Source: SZUA-229 sp036567985
GTDB lineage: Bacteria > Pseudomonadota > Gammaproteobacteria > SZUA-229
Direction of reading: 5' to 3'
DNA length: 64,000 nt
Assembly: GCA_036567985.1 (NCBI GenBank)
Contig: DATCTK010000011.1
Location: forward strand, 1 to 64,000
In this document: positions 1 through 9,496 of the stretch, piece by piece
How positions within the stretch are numbered: the first letter of the stretch is position 1
Layout of the letters: each line of letters opens with the position of its first letter
The notes under the pieces: model-generated
What the model was told of the DNA's origin: nothing
Databases searched by the model: none
The model's input: only the letters and a program-made list of their open reading frames with translations
Program-made: the position numbers and the translations under genes

Positions 1-2
1 CC

Positions 3-542
3 GCCGAGCCAGTCACCGAACCAGCGACCAGGCCAGCAGGTTCAGCAAGCAGCAAAGCAGAAACCACCGCTGCCCCGCAACAAATAGCATCCACTGCAAC
101 CAGGGTAGACAGTGCTGAAAGCCCGGCCACGAATACGCCACCCGCACAATCAGATAACACACCACAGGCTATCAATTTGCAGCAACAGCTGGCGCTCACC
201 GAGCAATGGATCGATAACGCGAACAGTGAACACTTTACTATCCAGCTGAGCCTGATTGATGCCTGGGCCACAGAAAAAGTGAACCAGTACCTGCAACGTG
301 CCGCTGAAACCCTGCAGCCGGATAAGCTGTTTATTTACCCGGCATCTATTCAGGGACGCATGGTTTACAGTGTACTATACAACGACTATGCAGGACGCGA
401 AGCGGCCACCGAGCAACTGCGCCAGCTGGCCCCGTGGATAAGACAGAATGCGCCTTACCTGAGAACCGTTACAGGTATCAAGGCAGACATTCGCAAAACA
501 GAACAACAAACTGCTCACCAGCCAGACGAGGCAACACCTTGA
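3..542 (+). CDS. MshM-like pilus ATPase, C-terminal part with SPOR-like domain (5' end outside window)
   Basis: The reading frame is open from the window edge, so only the C-terminal part is present. The first ~58 visible codons are a low-complexity Ala/Pro/Thr/Ser linker. They are followed by an ~80-residue domain with the alternating hydrophobic pattern of a SPOR domain (from FTIQLSLIDA to the RTVTGI region). ExeA/MshM-type AAA ATPases with a C-terminal peptidoglycan-binding domain occur in MSHA pilus operons, and the next gene is the secretin, so MshM is the best guess. The ATPase domain itself cannot be seen. The stop codon overlaps the TTG start of mshL, which indicates translational coupling. 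Alternative: any SPOR protein of a pilus operon. Confidence 0.6.
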   Translation, partial: AEPVTEPATRPAGSASSKAETTAAPQQIASTATRVDSAESPATNTPPAQSDNTPQAINLQQQLALTEQWIDNANSEHFTIQLSLIDAWATEKVNQYLQRAAETLQPDKLFIYPASIQGRMVYSVLYNDYAGREAATEQLRQLAPWIRQNAPYLRTVTGIKADIRKTEQQTAHQPDEATP

Positions 543-2227
543 ATTTCTTACACACCAGACCACCTTCCGCTTTTGTTATTGGCAGCCTGTGCCTGAGCCT
601 GCTGGCCTGCGGTCCAACACGTCCACCGGAACAGTCAAAAGGCCATATCAGCGAAGCGCCGCCACAGGCAAAGGATATTCCACAGGCAGTGACACAAACT
701 ACCCTGCTACCCACGCCACAGGCGCGACCCAAACTGGAAACCTATACCGTGGTGGTGAGCAATGTACCCACCAAAGACCTGTTATTTTCCATGGCGCGGG
801 ACGCGAAAATCAACCTGGATATTCACGAAGACATTGAAGGCAAGGTTACGCTGAATGCAATTGACCAGACGCTGGAACAGATTCTCGATCGCATTGCCCA
901 GCAAACCGATATCCGTTATTCACTGGACAAGAACACCCTGCGTGTACGCGCGGATAAACCTTACCTCGAAACCTACAAGGTGGATTACGTCAATATCTCG
1001 CGCAAATCCAAGGGTGTGATTCGTGTCGCCACCAATATCGGCTCCACCGGCCAGGGTGAAATTGGCCAGAGCAGTGGCAGCGGTAGTACCGGCAGCAGCT
1101 CGGGTGGCAACAGCAGTTCACAGAACAACAGCTCGCTGACCGAAGTCAACCTGGAATCCAATAATGCATTCTGGGAAACCCTGTCGAGCAATATTATTGA
1201 AATTCTCGATGACACTGGTGATAGCCAGGTTAACCGCGACAGCGATAAAAATAGCAATGTTATCGTGAACAAGGAAGCCGGCCTGATTATGGTGCGCGCC
1301 AGTTATAAAAAGCATCGGCAGATCCAGACCTTTATCGACCAGGTACTGAACAATTCCAAACGCCAGGTCATGATTGAAGCCACTATTGCAGAAATCAAAC
1401 TCAGCGACAGTTACCAGACCGGCGTCGACTGGTCGGTGGTGGCCGCCGATGGCAATACCGGGCTGAATATACTCAGTGATTTTACCGGCAGCAATCTGGC
1501 ACAGTCGCCGTTTTCCTCCCTGACCTTAACCAGTACCTCCGGCGGTGATCAGGTGAATGTGGCACTGCGCGCACTGGAAGAATTTGGTGATGTAAAAGTG
1601 CTCTCCAGCCCCAAGGTCATGGCGATTAATAACCAGCCAGCAATTCTTAAAGTGGTGGATAATATCGTCTATTTTGAAATGCAGGTGGACACCACGCTGT
1701 CTGAAAACAGTTCGGCCTCTTTGACCTCATTTGAAACCCAGATCAAAACCGTACCGGTGGGTTTTGTTATGGCGGTGACACCCTATATTAATGAACACAA
1801 TGTCGTAACTTTAAATATCCGCCCCACCATTTCACGGGTGATTGATAATGTGGAAGACCCCAATCCGGCATTTCGAACGGCCGATGTCATTTCATCGGTG
1901 CCGGTGATTCAGGTAAGGGAAATTGAATCCATACTCAGTATTAACAGTGGCGACACTGCGGTTATCGGTGGCCTGATGCAGGACACGGTCAATGACCGAT
2001 CTTCCGGGGTACCATTGCTATCGGATATTCCGATTCTTGGCAATTTTTTCAAATATAAAAATGACGCCCGGGAAAAATCCGAGCTGATTATTTTTATACG
2101 ACCCATGGTTATCAATCACGCCAGCCTGAACGGCGATCTGTCCGAGTTCAAACAGTTTTTACCTGGCGATGGCAACAAACGACCAGCTGAAAGCCGTGAG
2201 CAAAACACATCACCCAGTGAACAATAG
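539..2227 (+). CDS. mshL: MshL-like pilus secretin (outer-membrane lipoprotein)
   Basis: This is the outer-membrane secretin through which the MSHA pilus would exit. I place the start at TTG 539, overlapping the previous stop (TTGA), with a GAGG-like ribosome site just upstream. From there a signal sequence ends in a lipobox (LLAC, Cys ~22). An open frame reaches back to 434, but those extra residues look non-native. Order of parts: short Pro/Gln-rich stretch, STN-type N0 domain (TYTVVVSNVPTKDLL onward), an N1-like region broken by a Gly/Ser/Asn-rich loop (about 1070-1135), then the secretin beta domain starting near VMIEATIAEI and ending near ELIIFIRPMVI. The length of about 562 residues is normal for the family. 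Neighbours are all pilus assembly genes. Confidence 0.88.
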   Translation: MNFLHTRPPSAFVIGSLCLSLLACGPTRPPEQSKGHISEAPPQAKDIPQAVTQTTLLPTPQARPKLETYTVVVSNVPTKDLLFSMARDAKINLDIHEDIEGKVTLNAIDQTLEQILDRIAQQTDIRYSLDKNTLRVRADKPYLETYKVDYVNISRKSKGVIRVATNIGSTGQGEIGQSSGSGSTGSSSGGNSSSQNNSSLTEVNLESNNAFWETLSSNIIEILDDTGDSQVNRDSDKNSNVIVNKEAGLIMVRASYKKHRQIQTFIDQVLNNSKRQVMIEATIAEIKLSDSYQTGVDWSVVAADGNTGLNILSDFTGSNLAQSPFSSLTLTSTSGGDQVNVALRALEEFGDVKVLSSPKVMAINNQPAILKVVDNIVYFEMQVDTTLSENSSASLTSFETQIKTVPVGFVMAVTPYINEHNVVTLNIRPTISRVIDNVEDPNPAFRTADVISSVPVIQVREIESILSINSGDTAVIGGLMQDTVNDRSSGVPLLSDIPILGNFFKYKNDAREKSELIIFIRPMVINHASLNGDLSEFKQFLPGDGNKRPAESREQNTSPSEQ

Positions 2228-2238
2228 TTGAATAATCC

Positions 2239-3855
2239 ATGAGCCTGTTACTTGATGCCCTGAAAAAAGCAGCGGACGACAAGAAAAAATCTGTTGATGA
2301 ACCAGCAGCTAAATCGCCTGTGCAGGACAATACTCAAATAAACGATGAAGACAGCCTGGAACTTGAGCTGGATGAAAAGCAGCTCACTGATAATGACACT
2401 GATGGTGATAACGATTTTCCACGGGTAGACGAACAGCCGATTGCTCCACAGAAACCACAGGCATCATCAACTGAAACCGTGACGGAAACTACAGTCGAGC
2501 ATCTCAACGATACAGCCAGCAAAAGCAAACTGCAGAATACCGACCTCCACGCGAATACTGATACAGCGCATACTGAAAAACCGGTCGAACTGGAACTTGC
2601 TGCCACAGAAAACACCCACACTGAGGCAACAGATGAGCCTGCTCAAACCCCTGCAAAACCACAGGCAGAGACAGCAGAACCGTCAACAACTGACAGCCCG
2701 GACTCGGTTACAGACACGGTTTACCAACCGCAACAGCAGGCTACTGCAGCAGAAACAGTTGATACGGTGAGCAGTGCCGTCCATCAGGCGGGTCGTAACC
2801 GCCATAGCGCAGACAATGAAGCCGCATTAAGTGCGTTAATTAATAAGAGCAATCAGTACCAGCAGCGTGCGCAGAAAAAACGCATGATTCTGCTGGTGGT
2901 GCTGATTCTGTTATTGATCAGCGGCTCCGCTGGTTTTTTCTATTTAAAAGCCGAAATGGCCAGCCAGGAACTGTATATTGCACAGAACACCCAATCGCCT
3001 CTGCCGGTTGAGCCTGTAGCGATTGATAAATCACAACAACCAGCTGGCAACCAATCAGTGGTGACAGCCAGTGATAACAGGCAAAACCTCACAGCCGAGC
3101 CAGCACAGCGTAATAACACAGCATCGCAAGCTCCAGCCGAAGCCGCAATTAGCAAACCACCTGCACCACAAAAGGTCAGATCGGCAGGTGACACTGTTAC
3201 CCGCAATGCCAGCAACAAAACGGCAGAAAGCAGAATCCATATTCAACAGAGCAGCCGAGAAGACCCGCTCGAGTCACTGATTATGAATGCGTATAACGCA
3301 TTTCAACGGGGCGACTATGGGCGCGCAGAAACCCTGTATCAACAGGTACTGACAGATGAACCGCGAAACCGTGATGCAAACCTGGGGCTTGCTGCGATTG
3401 CACTTAAACAGCAACGTTATGAGTATGCAAAGCAGAAATACCTTGCACTGTTACAGCTCAATCCCAAAGACAGTCTGGCGATTGCCGGCCTGAGCAGCCT
3501 TAGCCAGGTGAGTGCGCAGAATCTAGCCGATAGCGGGCTCAGTGAAAGCCAGCTCAAGTTTATGCTGAAAGAACAACCGGACGCAGCGCACCTGTATTTC
3601 GCGCTGGGTTCTTTATACGCAGCAAAAAACCAGTGGCCACAGGCACAGTCGGCTTATTTTAGTGCCTGGTCTGGCGACAGCAACCAGGCCGATTACGCGT
3701 TTAATCTGGCGGTCAGCCTGGATCACATTAACCAGCCGCAACAGGCGCTGCAATATTACCAGCTCAGCCTTAAATTAATGCGCAGCTCCGCCGCCAATTT
3801 TTCCGCCACACAGGTAGAGCAGCGGATTAACAGCTTACAGGAGGCCATGCAATGA
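2239..3855 (+). CDS. mshN: MshN-like TPR membrane protein of the pilus operon
   Basis: A bitopic protein of 538 residues. The first ~210 residues are cytoplasmic and dominated by Glu/Thr/Gln/Ala low complexity after a conserved-looking MSLLLDALKKAADD start. One membrane segment lies at about 215-237 (MILLVVLILLLISGSAGFF), followed by a second low-complexity linker. From about residue 342 there are at least three to four TPR units (for example NAFQRGDYGRAETLYQQVL). MshN proteins have this TM-plus-TPR layout, and the gene sits between secretin and ATPase as expected. It overlaps mshE by 4 bases (ATGA). Its exact role in pilus assembly is not established; the TPR part probably docks the secretin or the inner-membrane platform in the periplasm. 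Confidence 0.75.
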   Translation: MSLLLDALKKAADDKKKSVDEPAAKSPVQDNTQINDEDSLELELDEKQLTDNDTDGDNDFPRVDEQPIAPQKPQASSTETVTETTVEHLNDTASKSKLQNTDLHANTDTAHTEKPVELELAATENTHTEATDEPAQTPAKPQAETAEPSTTDSPDSVTDTVYQPQQQATAAETVDTVSSAVHQAGRNRHSADNEAALSALINKSNQYQQRAQKKRMILLVVLILLLISGSAGFFYLKAEMASQELYIAQNTQSPLPVEPVAIDKSQQPAGNQSVVTASDNRQNLTAEPAQRNNTASQAPAEAAISKPPAPQKVRSAGDTVTRNASNKTAESRIHIQQSSREDPLESLIMNAYNAFQRGDYGRAETLYQQVLTDEPRNRDANLGLAAIALKQQRYEYAKQKYLALLQLNPKDSLAIAGLSSLSQVSAQNLADSGLSESQLKFMLKEQPDAAHLYFALGSLYAAKNQWPQAQSAYFSAWSGDSNQADYAFNLAVSLDHINQPQQALQYYQLSLKLMRSSAANFSATQVEQRINSLQEAMQ

Positions 3856-5606
3856 GCCAGCCAGGTCAGTCTAATCCTGCTGCGGACAGCATTTCCGATC
3901 TGGGTTCTGCACTGCGCGCAAAAAAGAAGCGACTGGGCGAGGAACTGATTGCCCAGGGCCTGATTACCAAGGACCAGGTCAGCATCGCGCTAAAAGAACA
4001 GAAAAAAACTTCACAGCCACTGGGTGAGGCACTGGTCTCGCTGGGTTTTGTCACCGAAGGTGTATTACGTGATGCACTGGGTGAAATGCTGGGACGTGAG
4101 AGTATCGATCTGTCCAATGTGGTGCCAGATACCGATGCACTTAAACTGGTACCCAAGGAAATGTCGGTACGTTTCAATATTATTCCACTTAACTTTGATG
4201 CACTGGAAAGCACCCTGTCGGTGGCGATGACCGATATTTATAATCTCACGGTACTGGACCGCCTGCGCGCGATTGTCGGCAACCGTATTGAAATCATTCC
4301 GTTACTCGCCAGTGAAAGCCAGATCAGTGATGCCATCGACCAGTTTTACGGTTATGAGTTATCGGTTGACGGCATACTCAATGAAATTGAAACCGGCGAA
4401 GTGGACTATGACAGCCTGGAGTCAGAAGGCAATGCCTACAGTCAGCCACTGGTGCGGCTGGTGGATGCAATACTTTCCGATGCGGTCAAGCAGGGCGCAT
4501 CGGATATTCACTTTGAACCGGAAGCCGGTTTTCTGCGTTTACGTTATCGCATCGACGGCGTATTGCGTCAGGTTCGCAGCCTGCACAAGGATTACTGGTC
4601 CGCCATCGTGGTGCGGCTGAAAGTTATTTCCAAAATGAATATTGCGGAAACCCGCGCACCCCAGGATGGCCGCATTAGCCTGAATATTCGCGGCCACCAG
4701 ATCGACTTCCGTGTCTCCGCACAACCCACCACCCACGGCGAAAATGTGGTGTTGCGTGTACTCGACCGCGCCAAGGGTATTGTCGATATTGATGATCTGG
4801 GCCTGCATGAAGACGCCCTGTCTCAACTGAAACTGATTATGGCGCGACCCGAAGGCATCGTGCTGGTAACCGGCCCCACCGGCAGTGGTAAAACCACCAC
4901 GCTTTATTCGATGCTGGGTTATGTGCGTTCCGAGCAGGTGAATATCATGACCCTGGAAGACCCGGTGGAGTACCCGATGGACCTGGTACGTCAGACTTCC
5001 ATCAACGAAGTGCTGCGCATGGACTTCGCCAATGGTATTCGCTCGCTGATGCGACAGGATCCGGACATTATCCTGGTGGGTGAAATACGCGACCATGACA
5101 CCGCCGAAATGGCATTCCGTGCAGCCATGACCGGGCACCAGGTGTATTCCACCTTGCACACCAACTCGGCCATTGGCTCGATACCACGACTGATCGACAT
5201 AGGTGTCAAGGCCGACATTATGTCGGGCAATATTATCGGCATTATCGGCCAGCGCCTGGTGCGCAAACTCTGCCCTCACTGTAAAACCAGCCACAGTGCC
5301 TCGGCGATCGAGAAACAACTACTGGGGATCGACGACAGCAAAAGCGTCGAATTACACGATGCCAATGGTTGTGATAAATGCGACGACATAGGTTACAAGG
5401 GACGCACCGCCATACTCGAAGTGTTAAAAATTGATGACCAGCTGGATGAAATGATTGCCGAACATGTCACCCTGGGCAAAATCAAGGCACACCTTAAACA
5501 ACGGGGCTTCAAAACACTGGCGGATGATGCGGCACGTCGGGTACTGGAAGGCACCACCACACTGGATGAAGTCAGTCGCGTGATTGACCTGACCGACCGG
5601 CTATAA
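3852..5606 (+). CDS. mshE: MshE-like pilus extension ATPase with c-di-GMP-binding MshEN domain
   Basis: Cytoplasmic hexameric ATPase of the GspE/PilB family that powers pilus extension. The N-terminus carries two copies of the MshEN motif: RLGEELIAQGLIT...ALKEQ at about residues 27-50 and PLGEALVSLGFVT...L at about 56-80. In Vibrio MshE and related PilB proteins this motif binds c-di-GMP. Then come the Walker A motif GPTGSGKT (341-348), a Walker B region DPDIILVGEIRD (~402) and two CxxC pairs (CPHC ~474 and CDKC ~507) forming the usual zinc site. The length of 584 residues is typical. It overlaps mshN and is followed after 3 bases by mshG. Direct c-di-GMP control of piliation is inferred from the motif, not shown. 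Confidence 0.92.
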   Translation: MSQPGQSNPAADSISDLGSALRAKKKRLGEELIAQGLITKDQVSIALKEQKKTSQPLGEALVSLGFVTEGVLRDALGEMLGRESIDLSNVVPDTDALKLVPKEMSVRFNIIPLNFDALESTLSVAMTDIYNLTVLDRLRAIVGNRIEIIPLLASESQISDAIDQFYGYELSVDGILNEIETGEVDYDSLESEGNAYSQPLVRLVDAILSDAVKQGASDIHFEPEAGFLRLRYRIDGVLRQVRSLHKDYWSAIVVRLKVISKMNIAETRAPQDGRISLNIRGHQIDFRVSAQPTTHGENVVLRVLDRAKGIVDIDDLGLHEDALSQLKLIMARPEGIVLVTGPTGSGKTTTLYSMLGYVRSEQVNIMTLEDPVEYPMDLVRQTSINEVLRMDFANGIRSLMRQDPDIILVGEIRDHDTAEMAFRAAMTGHQVYSTLHTNSAIGSIPRLIDIGVKADIMSGNIIGIIGQRLVRKLCPHCKTSHSASAIEKQLLGIDDSKSVELHDANGCDKCDDIGYKGRTAILEVLKIDDQLDEMIAEHVTLGKIKAHLKQRGFKTLADDAARRVLEGTTTLDEVSRVIDLTDRL

Positions 5607-5609
5607 CCC

Positions 5610-6815
5610 ATGGCAAGCGTTTTTAAATACAAGGCAATTGATACCCTCGGCAAGATTCGACACGGCAGCGTGGAAGCGGATAACCTGCTTGATCTGGAAC
5701 AACGACTGGGTGGTATGGGTCTGGATCTGATCACCTTCAAGCAAGTTAAACCCGGACTGTTAAGCTTTAAATCCAAAGGCATCAGTCGCCAGGATTTAAT
5801 TAACTTCACCTTCCAGATGCAGCAGCTCACCAAGTCCGGCGTGAGTATTCTGGACGGCCTGGCAGATCTGAAAGACTCCCTCGACGACAGCCGCATGAAA
5901 GAAATACTGATGGGGCTGATTGATGAAATCCAGGGGGGTAAAACCTTCTCCGGCGCACTGCAGGAATTTCCCGACATCTTTGACAGCGTTTATGTCACCC
6001 TGGTGCAGGTAGGTGAAGAAAGCGGTCGCCTGCCGGATGTACTCAAGGACATGGCTGAAACCCTGAAATGGCAGGATGAACTGATTTCACATACCAAGAA
6101 AATCATGATCTATCCGGCGCTGGTGACCCTTGCGATTACCGGGGTTGTGATTTTTCTCATGGTCCAGGTGGTGCCGCAACTGATTCCGTTTCTACTTGAT
6201 GCCGGCGGCGAAATTCCACTGCACACCCGCGCGCTGATTGCCACCTCCAATTTTCTCGGCCAGTACTGGTACCTACTGCTGATCGTACCTGTGCTGATTT
6301 ATTTTGCCCTTGGACAACTGGCGGCTAAAAAACCCGAAGTGCGGATGGCGATCGATCGCTTCAAACTGCGGCTGTATATTTTTGGCCCGCTGATGTTAAA
6401 AATAAACCTGGCACGATTTTCCACCTATTTCGCCATGATGTATGCCTCCGGCCTGACCGTACTCGACAGTTTAAAAATATCCGAGTCACTGGTGTCCAAT
6501 GCGGTTCTCAGCCAGGCAATTAAAGACGTACGTGAAGGCATTGCCGATGGCATACAGATTTCAGAAAGCTTCAGTTCGGTTGCGGTTTTTCCACCACTGA
6601 TTATACGCATGTTAAAAGTCGGCGAGAACACCGGCGCACTGGATGAAGCACTGCTCAATATCAGCTATTTTTATAACCGCGAGGTCAGGGAAAACGTCGA
6701 TAAGATGGAGGCCGCCATGTCACCGATTCTCACCGTGGTGCTGGGGGGCATTATGTTATGGATTATGTCTGCGGTGCTCGGACCCATTTACGATTCACTT
6801 AGCAAGATACAATAG
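5610..6815 (+). CDS. mshG: MshG-like inner-membrane platform protein (GspF/PilC family)
   Basis: Polytopic inner-membrane protein that forms the platform on which pilin is assembled. It has 401 residues and two T2SF domains. The first is near residues 70-190, ending in a membrane segment around IMIYPALVTLAITGVVIFLMVQVVP. The second is near 270-395, with terminal membrane segment PILTVVLGGIMLWIMSAVLGP. A further membrane segment lies at YWYLLLIVPVLIYFAL. It starts 3 bases after the mshE stop and ends 4 bases before the proposed mshI start, so it is clearly part of the operon. Confidence 0.92.
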   Translation: MASVFKYKAIDTLGKIRHGSVEADNLLDLEQRLGGMGLDLITFKQVKPGLLSFKSKGISRQDLINFTFQMQQLTKSGVSILDGLADLKDSLDDSRMKEILMGLIDEIQGGKTFSGALQEFPDIFDSVYVTLVQVGEESGRLPDVLKDMAETLKWQDELISHTKKIMIYPALVTLAITGVVIFLMVQVVPQLIPFLLDAGGEIPLHTRALIATSNFLGQYWYLLLIVPVLIYFALGQLAAKKPEVRMAIDRFKLRLYIFGPLMLKINLARFSTYFAMMYASGLTVLDSLKISESLVSNAVLSQAIKDVREGIADGIQISESFSSVAVFPPLIIRMLKVGENTGALDEALLNISYFYNREVRENVDKMEAAMSPILTVVLGGIMLWIMSAVLGPIYDSLSKIQ

Positions 6816-6819
6816 TATT

Positions 6820-8379
6820 GTGAAAAGAATATTTTATTTTTCAGGTTATCGCCTTACGGTTTTTCACTGGCAACAGCAGCAGTGCATAGACAGCTATGCC
6901 TTTAACCCCAGTGAAGACGGTATTGCCAAATTCCAGACCTACCTCAAGGCCACCGAGAACACCCCGGTGCGCATACTGATTGACCTGATTGAAGAAGATT
7001 TCGTTAAGGAAAGCATCCCCCATGTGGGTGCGCGGGATCGCAACGCCATAGTAAAACGACTGATTGAACGCCAGTACCGTAAGAGCCGCGATTTTTTCCA
7101 GTATCGAGTGCTGGAACGGGAAAAAACCGGGCGTCGTGATGATGTCATCTTATTCAGCGTTCTCAGTAACCCGGAAATTCTACACACCTGGCTGGAACCC
7201 ATGCAACAGGCAGGCACAGCCATTGCCGGCATCTGGTCACTGCCATTGCTTAGCCCCAGGCTTTACCCGTCACTCGATACCCGTGCAAACAATGTATTGC
7301 TGGTATCGCAACAGGTACCAAGCAATTTACGCCAGACCTTTATTCGTAATGGCCGGCTGGAAAACAGTCGCTCGGCGGTGGTTAACCTGGACGATGCGCC
7401 GTTGGGTGAATATATTTCGATAGAAGTCGAACAGACAATTCGCTTCCTCTCCAACCACCGTCATATTGGTTTTGATGAGAAAATCGAAGTACATGTTATC
7501 TGCCGACAGCAGGACATTGAGCCCACGCGTAAAATATGCAGTGATTCGGCCCTGCGCAGTTTTCATTTCCATGACCTACGCGAGGTGGAAAAAACGCTGG
7601 GTTGCGATACCAGCTCAAGTGAATACAGTAATGGCCTTTATTCCTACCTGTGTGCAAAGCAGGTGCTACCACTGGGCCATTATGGCAAAGCATCACTGTT
7701 TACAAGCTACTACCAGCAACTCACCAGCAAGGCGCTGTATGCTGCCAGCGTGCTGATGCTGTTAGCGGCAACCCTGTTTGCATTCGCCTTTATTTCTGAT
7801 GCCATGGTGCTCGACGAGGAAGCGCAAACCCTGCAACAGCAAACCCGTGTCATCGATAATAATTACCAGCGCCAGTTCGCCCATTTGCAGGATCAACTCA
7901 AACAGGCTGAGATGATGCGCTCGGCGGTGCTGCTGTCGGACAATATTGCTGAGGCCTCTCAGATTTCGCCAATGGCATTTATGAACCGTATCAGCAAGCT
8001 GCTGGCCCGGGAAGACCTGAACAATATCAGTCTTACCCAGTTTAACTGGCATGCCACACAACAATCAGCACTTTCAGAAATGCCGGTGGATGCTGTAACC
8101 GACTACAGCAATCTCCAGACACTTAATCATTTAGCCCGGCTATCCGGTTTTGTAGAAGTTTCACAAAGCAGTTACAAGCAATCCATTCAACAGCTAAACC
8201 GGCTGGCCGATGGTTTCCGGCAACAATCCGATGTGTTATCGGTACAGGTTCGCCGCTATCCTATCGACACCCGCTCCGAGGCGGATCTTACGCTGCAAGT
8301 TGACCAGCAGGCCACGCGCACCAATGACGAAAAAGATGGACAGTTCGAAATTGATATTCTACTGCGGGGGCAACTATGA
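6820..8379 (+). CDS. mshI: MshI-like (GspL/PilM-PilN-type) assembly protein
   Basis: Start chosen at GTG 6820, 4 bases after mshG. The longer open frame back to 6643 reads through mshG coding sequence in another frame and looks spurious. About 519 residues. Residues ~1-290 are cytoplasmic and resemble the actin-like fold of MshI/PilM/GspL (YRLTVFHW... RILIDLIEEDF... and a Q/R-rich region). One membrane segment lies at about 305-330 (ALYAASVLMLLAATLFAFAFI). Then come a coiled coil (LQQQTRVIDNNYQRQ...) and a periplasmic ferredoxin-like PilN/GspL-type domain to the end. So it combines PilM and PilN roles in one chain, as GspL does. It overlaps mshJ by 4 bases. Confidence 0.72.
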   Translation: MKRIFYFSGYRLTVFHWQQQQCIDSYAFNPSEDGIAKFQTYLKATENTPVRILIDLIEEDFVKESIPHVGARDRNAIVKRLIERQYRKSRDFFQYRVLEREKTGRRDDVILFSVLSNPEILHTWLEPMQQAGTAIAGIWSLPLLSPRLYPSLDTRANNVLLVSQQVPSNLRQTFIRNGRLENSRSAVVNLDDAPLGEYISIEVEQTIRFLSNHRHIGFDEKIEVHVICRQQDIEPTRKICSDSALRSFHFHDLREVEKTLGCDTSSSEYSNGLYSYLCAKQVLPLGHYGKASLFTSYYQQLTSKALYAASVLMLLAATLFAFAFISDAMVLDEEAQTLQQQTRVIDNNYQRQFAHLQDQLKQAEMMRSAVLLSDNIAEASQISPMAFMNRISKLLAREDLNNISLTQFNWHATQQSALSEMPVDAVTDYSNLQTLNHLARLSGFVEVSQSSYKQSIQQLNRLADGFRQQSDVLSVQVRRYPIDTRSEADLTLQVDQQATRTNDEKDGQFEIDILLRGQL

Positions 8380-9011
8380 ACCATTTAAAACCCCTGCAGA
8401 AAGAGCTGCTGATTTTTATTGTCTGCCTGCTGCTCGCGGCTGTGGTCGTTTTTCTCTCCTATACCACGCTGCAAACCGCTCGCGAAAATCGCGCCACACA
8501 ACAGCAGACACTGAATGCCGCCAAGAACCGTTACTACCTTGCGGTGAAACGCAAGGCACTGCTGGATGAATTTTCCCTGCGTTATGCAAAACTGCCACAG
8601 AAAAATATTGTCGGGGATGAAAATCGCCTCAGCTGGGTGGATACCATTGAAACCATTGCCGAACAACTGCCACTGCCCTACCTGAAATACCGTATTGAAA
8701 AGCGTGAGCCGCTGGACGATAACGCGCTTAAAAAATCCTTTCCCGGTATTGATGTTTTTTACTCCAGCATGTCGCTGGAGATGCAGCTATTACACGAAGG
8801 TGACCTTTACCGCTTATTAGACCAGCTACAAAACAAAGCCAATGGTTTATTCGATGTGCAACGTTGTTCCATGCACAAGAACAACGCGGTTGGCAGCTCG
8901 GTACTGGAAAGCCGCACCAGTAAGAATTTTTCCAGCGTCTGTGTTCTAAACTGGTACACATTGCAGGCGGCCGCTAAACGCCAGCCCGACGCTAAAGGCA
9001 GACGACGCTAA
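8376..9011 (+). CDS. mshJ: MshJ-like (PilO/GspM-type) assembly protein
   Basis: A 211-residue bitopic protein. It has a short cytoplasmic N-terminus, one membrane segment at about 12-32 (LLIFIVCLLLAAVVVFLSY), a helical coiled-coil stretch, and a periplasmic domain with the small alpha/beta pattern of PilO/GspM. It follows the GspL-like gene with an ATGA overlap and precedes the MshK-like gene with a one-base overlap (TAATG). That order matches mshI-mshJ-mshK. The call rests mainly on size, topology and position. Confidence 0.68.
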   Translation: MNHLKPLQKELLIFIVCLLLAAVVVFLSYTTLQTARENRATQQQTLNAAKNRYYLAVKRKALLDEFSLRYAKLPQKNIVGDENRLSWVDTIETIAEQLPLPYLKYRIEKREPLDDNALKKSFPGIDVFYSSMSLEMQLLHEGDLYRLLDQLQNKANGLFDVQRCSMHKNNAVGSSVLESRTSKNFSSVCVLNWYTLQAAAKRQPDAKGRRR

Positions 9012-9478
9012 TGAAACTTCGTTATCATTTACCCCTGTTATTCGTGCTCTGCATATCAACCGTTAATAGCGCCGAGCTGAACGGGCTGCAAACTTTTTTC
9101 ACCAGCAAAAGTGAACGTCAGCAACTGGATCAGCTGCGGGATAATGGCGCCTTTACGGATCGCCAGCCACAGAGCTCGTCTGCACAACCGGCACCGAATG
9201 TGCTGCAGATGCAGGGCGTGGTGATTCGCGAGCAGGGCAAGTCGGTGTTTTTTGTTAACGATGAAAACACCCTGCACACCCATCACCTGAGCAATGATGT
9301 CGAGGTGCGGGAACACCTGTTTAAGGATGATAACTATGAGGTGCCGCTGCGTGTTAAAGGCGAATATCTCAAACTGCGCCCCGGTGAACAATGGCGCTCC
9401 TCGGATCGTCAGGTGCAGGACAGCTATCAGATAAACGCCACCGAGCCAGCGCCGGATGGCGTGGCGCAACCGGAATAA
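9011..9478 (+). CDS. mshK: MshK-like (PilP/GspC-type) periplasmic protein
   Basis: A 155-residue exported protein with an N-terminal signal peptide ending near TVNSAELNG. A basic and polar linker leads to a small beta domain (LQMQGVVIREQGKSVFFVN... and LRVKGEYLKLRPGEQW), the pattern seen in the HR domains of PilP/GspC/MshK that contact the secretin. It is the third gene of the mshI-J-K set with one-base coupling to mshJ. The sequence is short and divergent, so the assignment depends on context. Confidence 0.65.
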   Translation: MKLRYHLPLLFVLCISTVNSAELNGLQTFFTSKSERQQLDQLRDNGAFTDRQPQSSSAQPAPNVLQMQGVVIREQGKSVFFVNDENTLHTHHLSNDVEVREHLFKDDNYEVPLRVKGEYLKLRPGEQWRSSDRQVQDSYQINATEPAPDGVAQPE

Positions 9479-9496
9479 AGCCGCATAATTAAGCCT

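Noticed and set aside
434..538. N-terminal extension of the secretin frame
   Set aside because: Lies inside the upstream coding sequence in another frame and hides the lipoprotein signal peptide.
4539..5318. Long minus-strand frame opposite mshE
   Set aside because: Shadow of a well-supported coding gene; His/Gly-rich composition is typical of an antisense frame.
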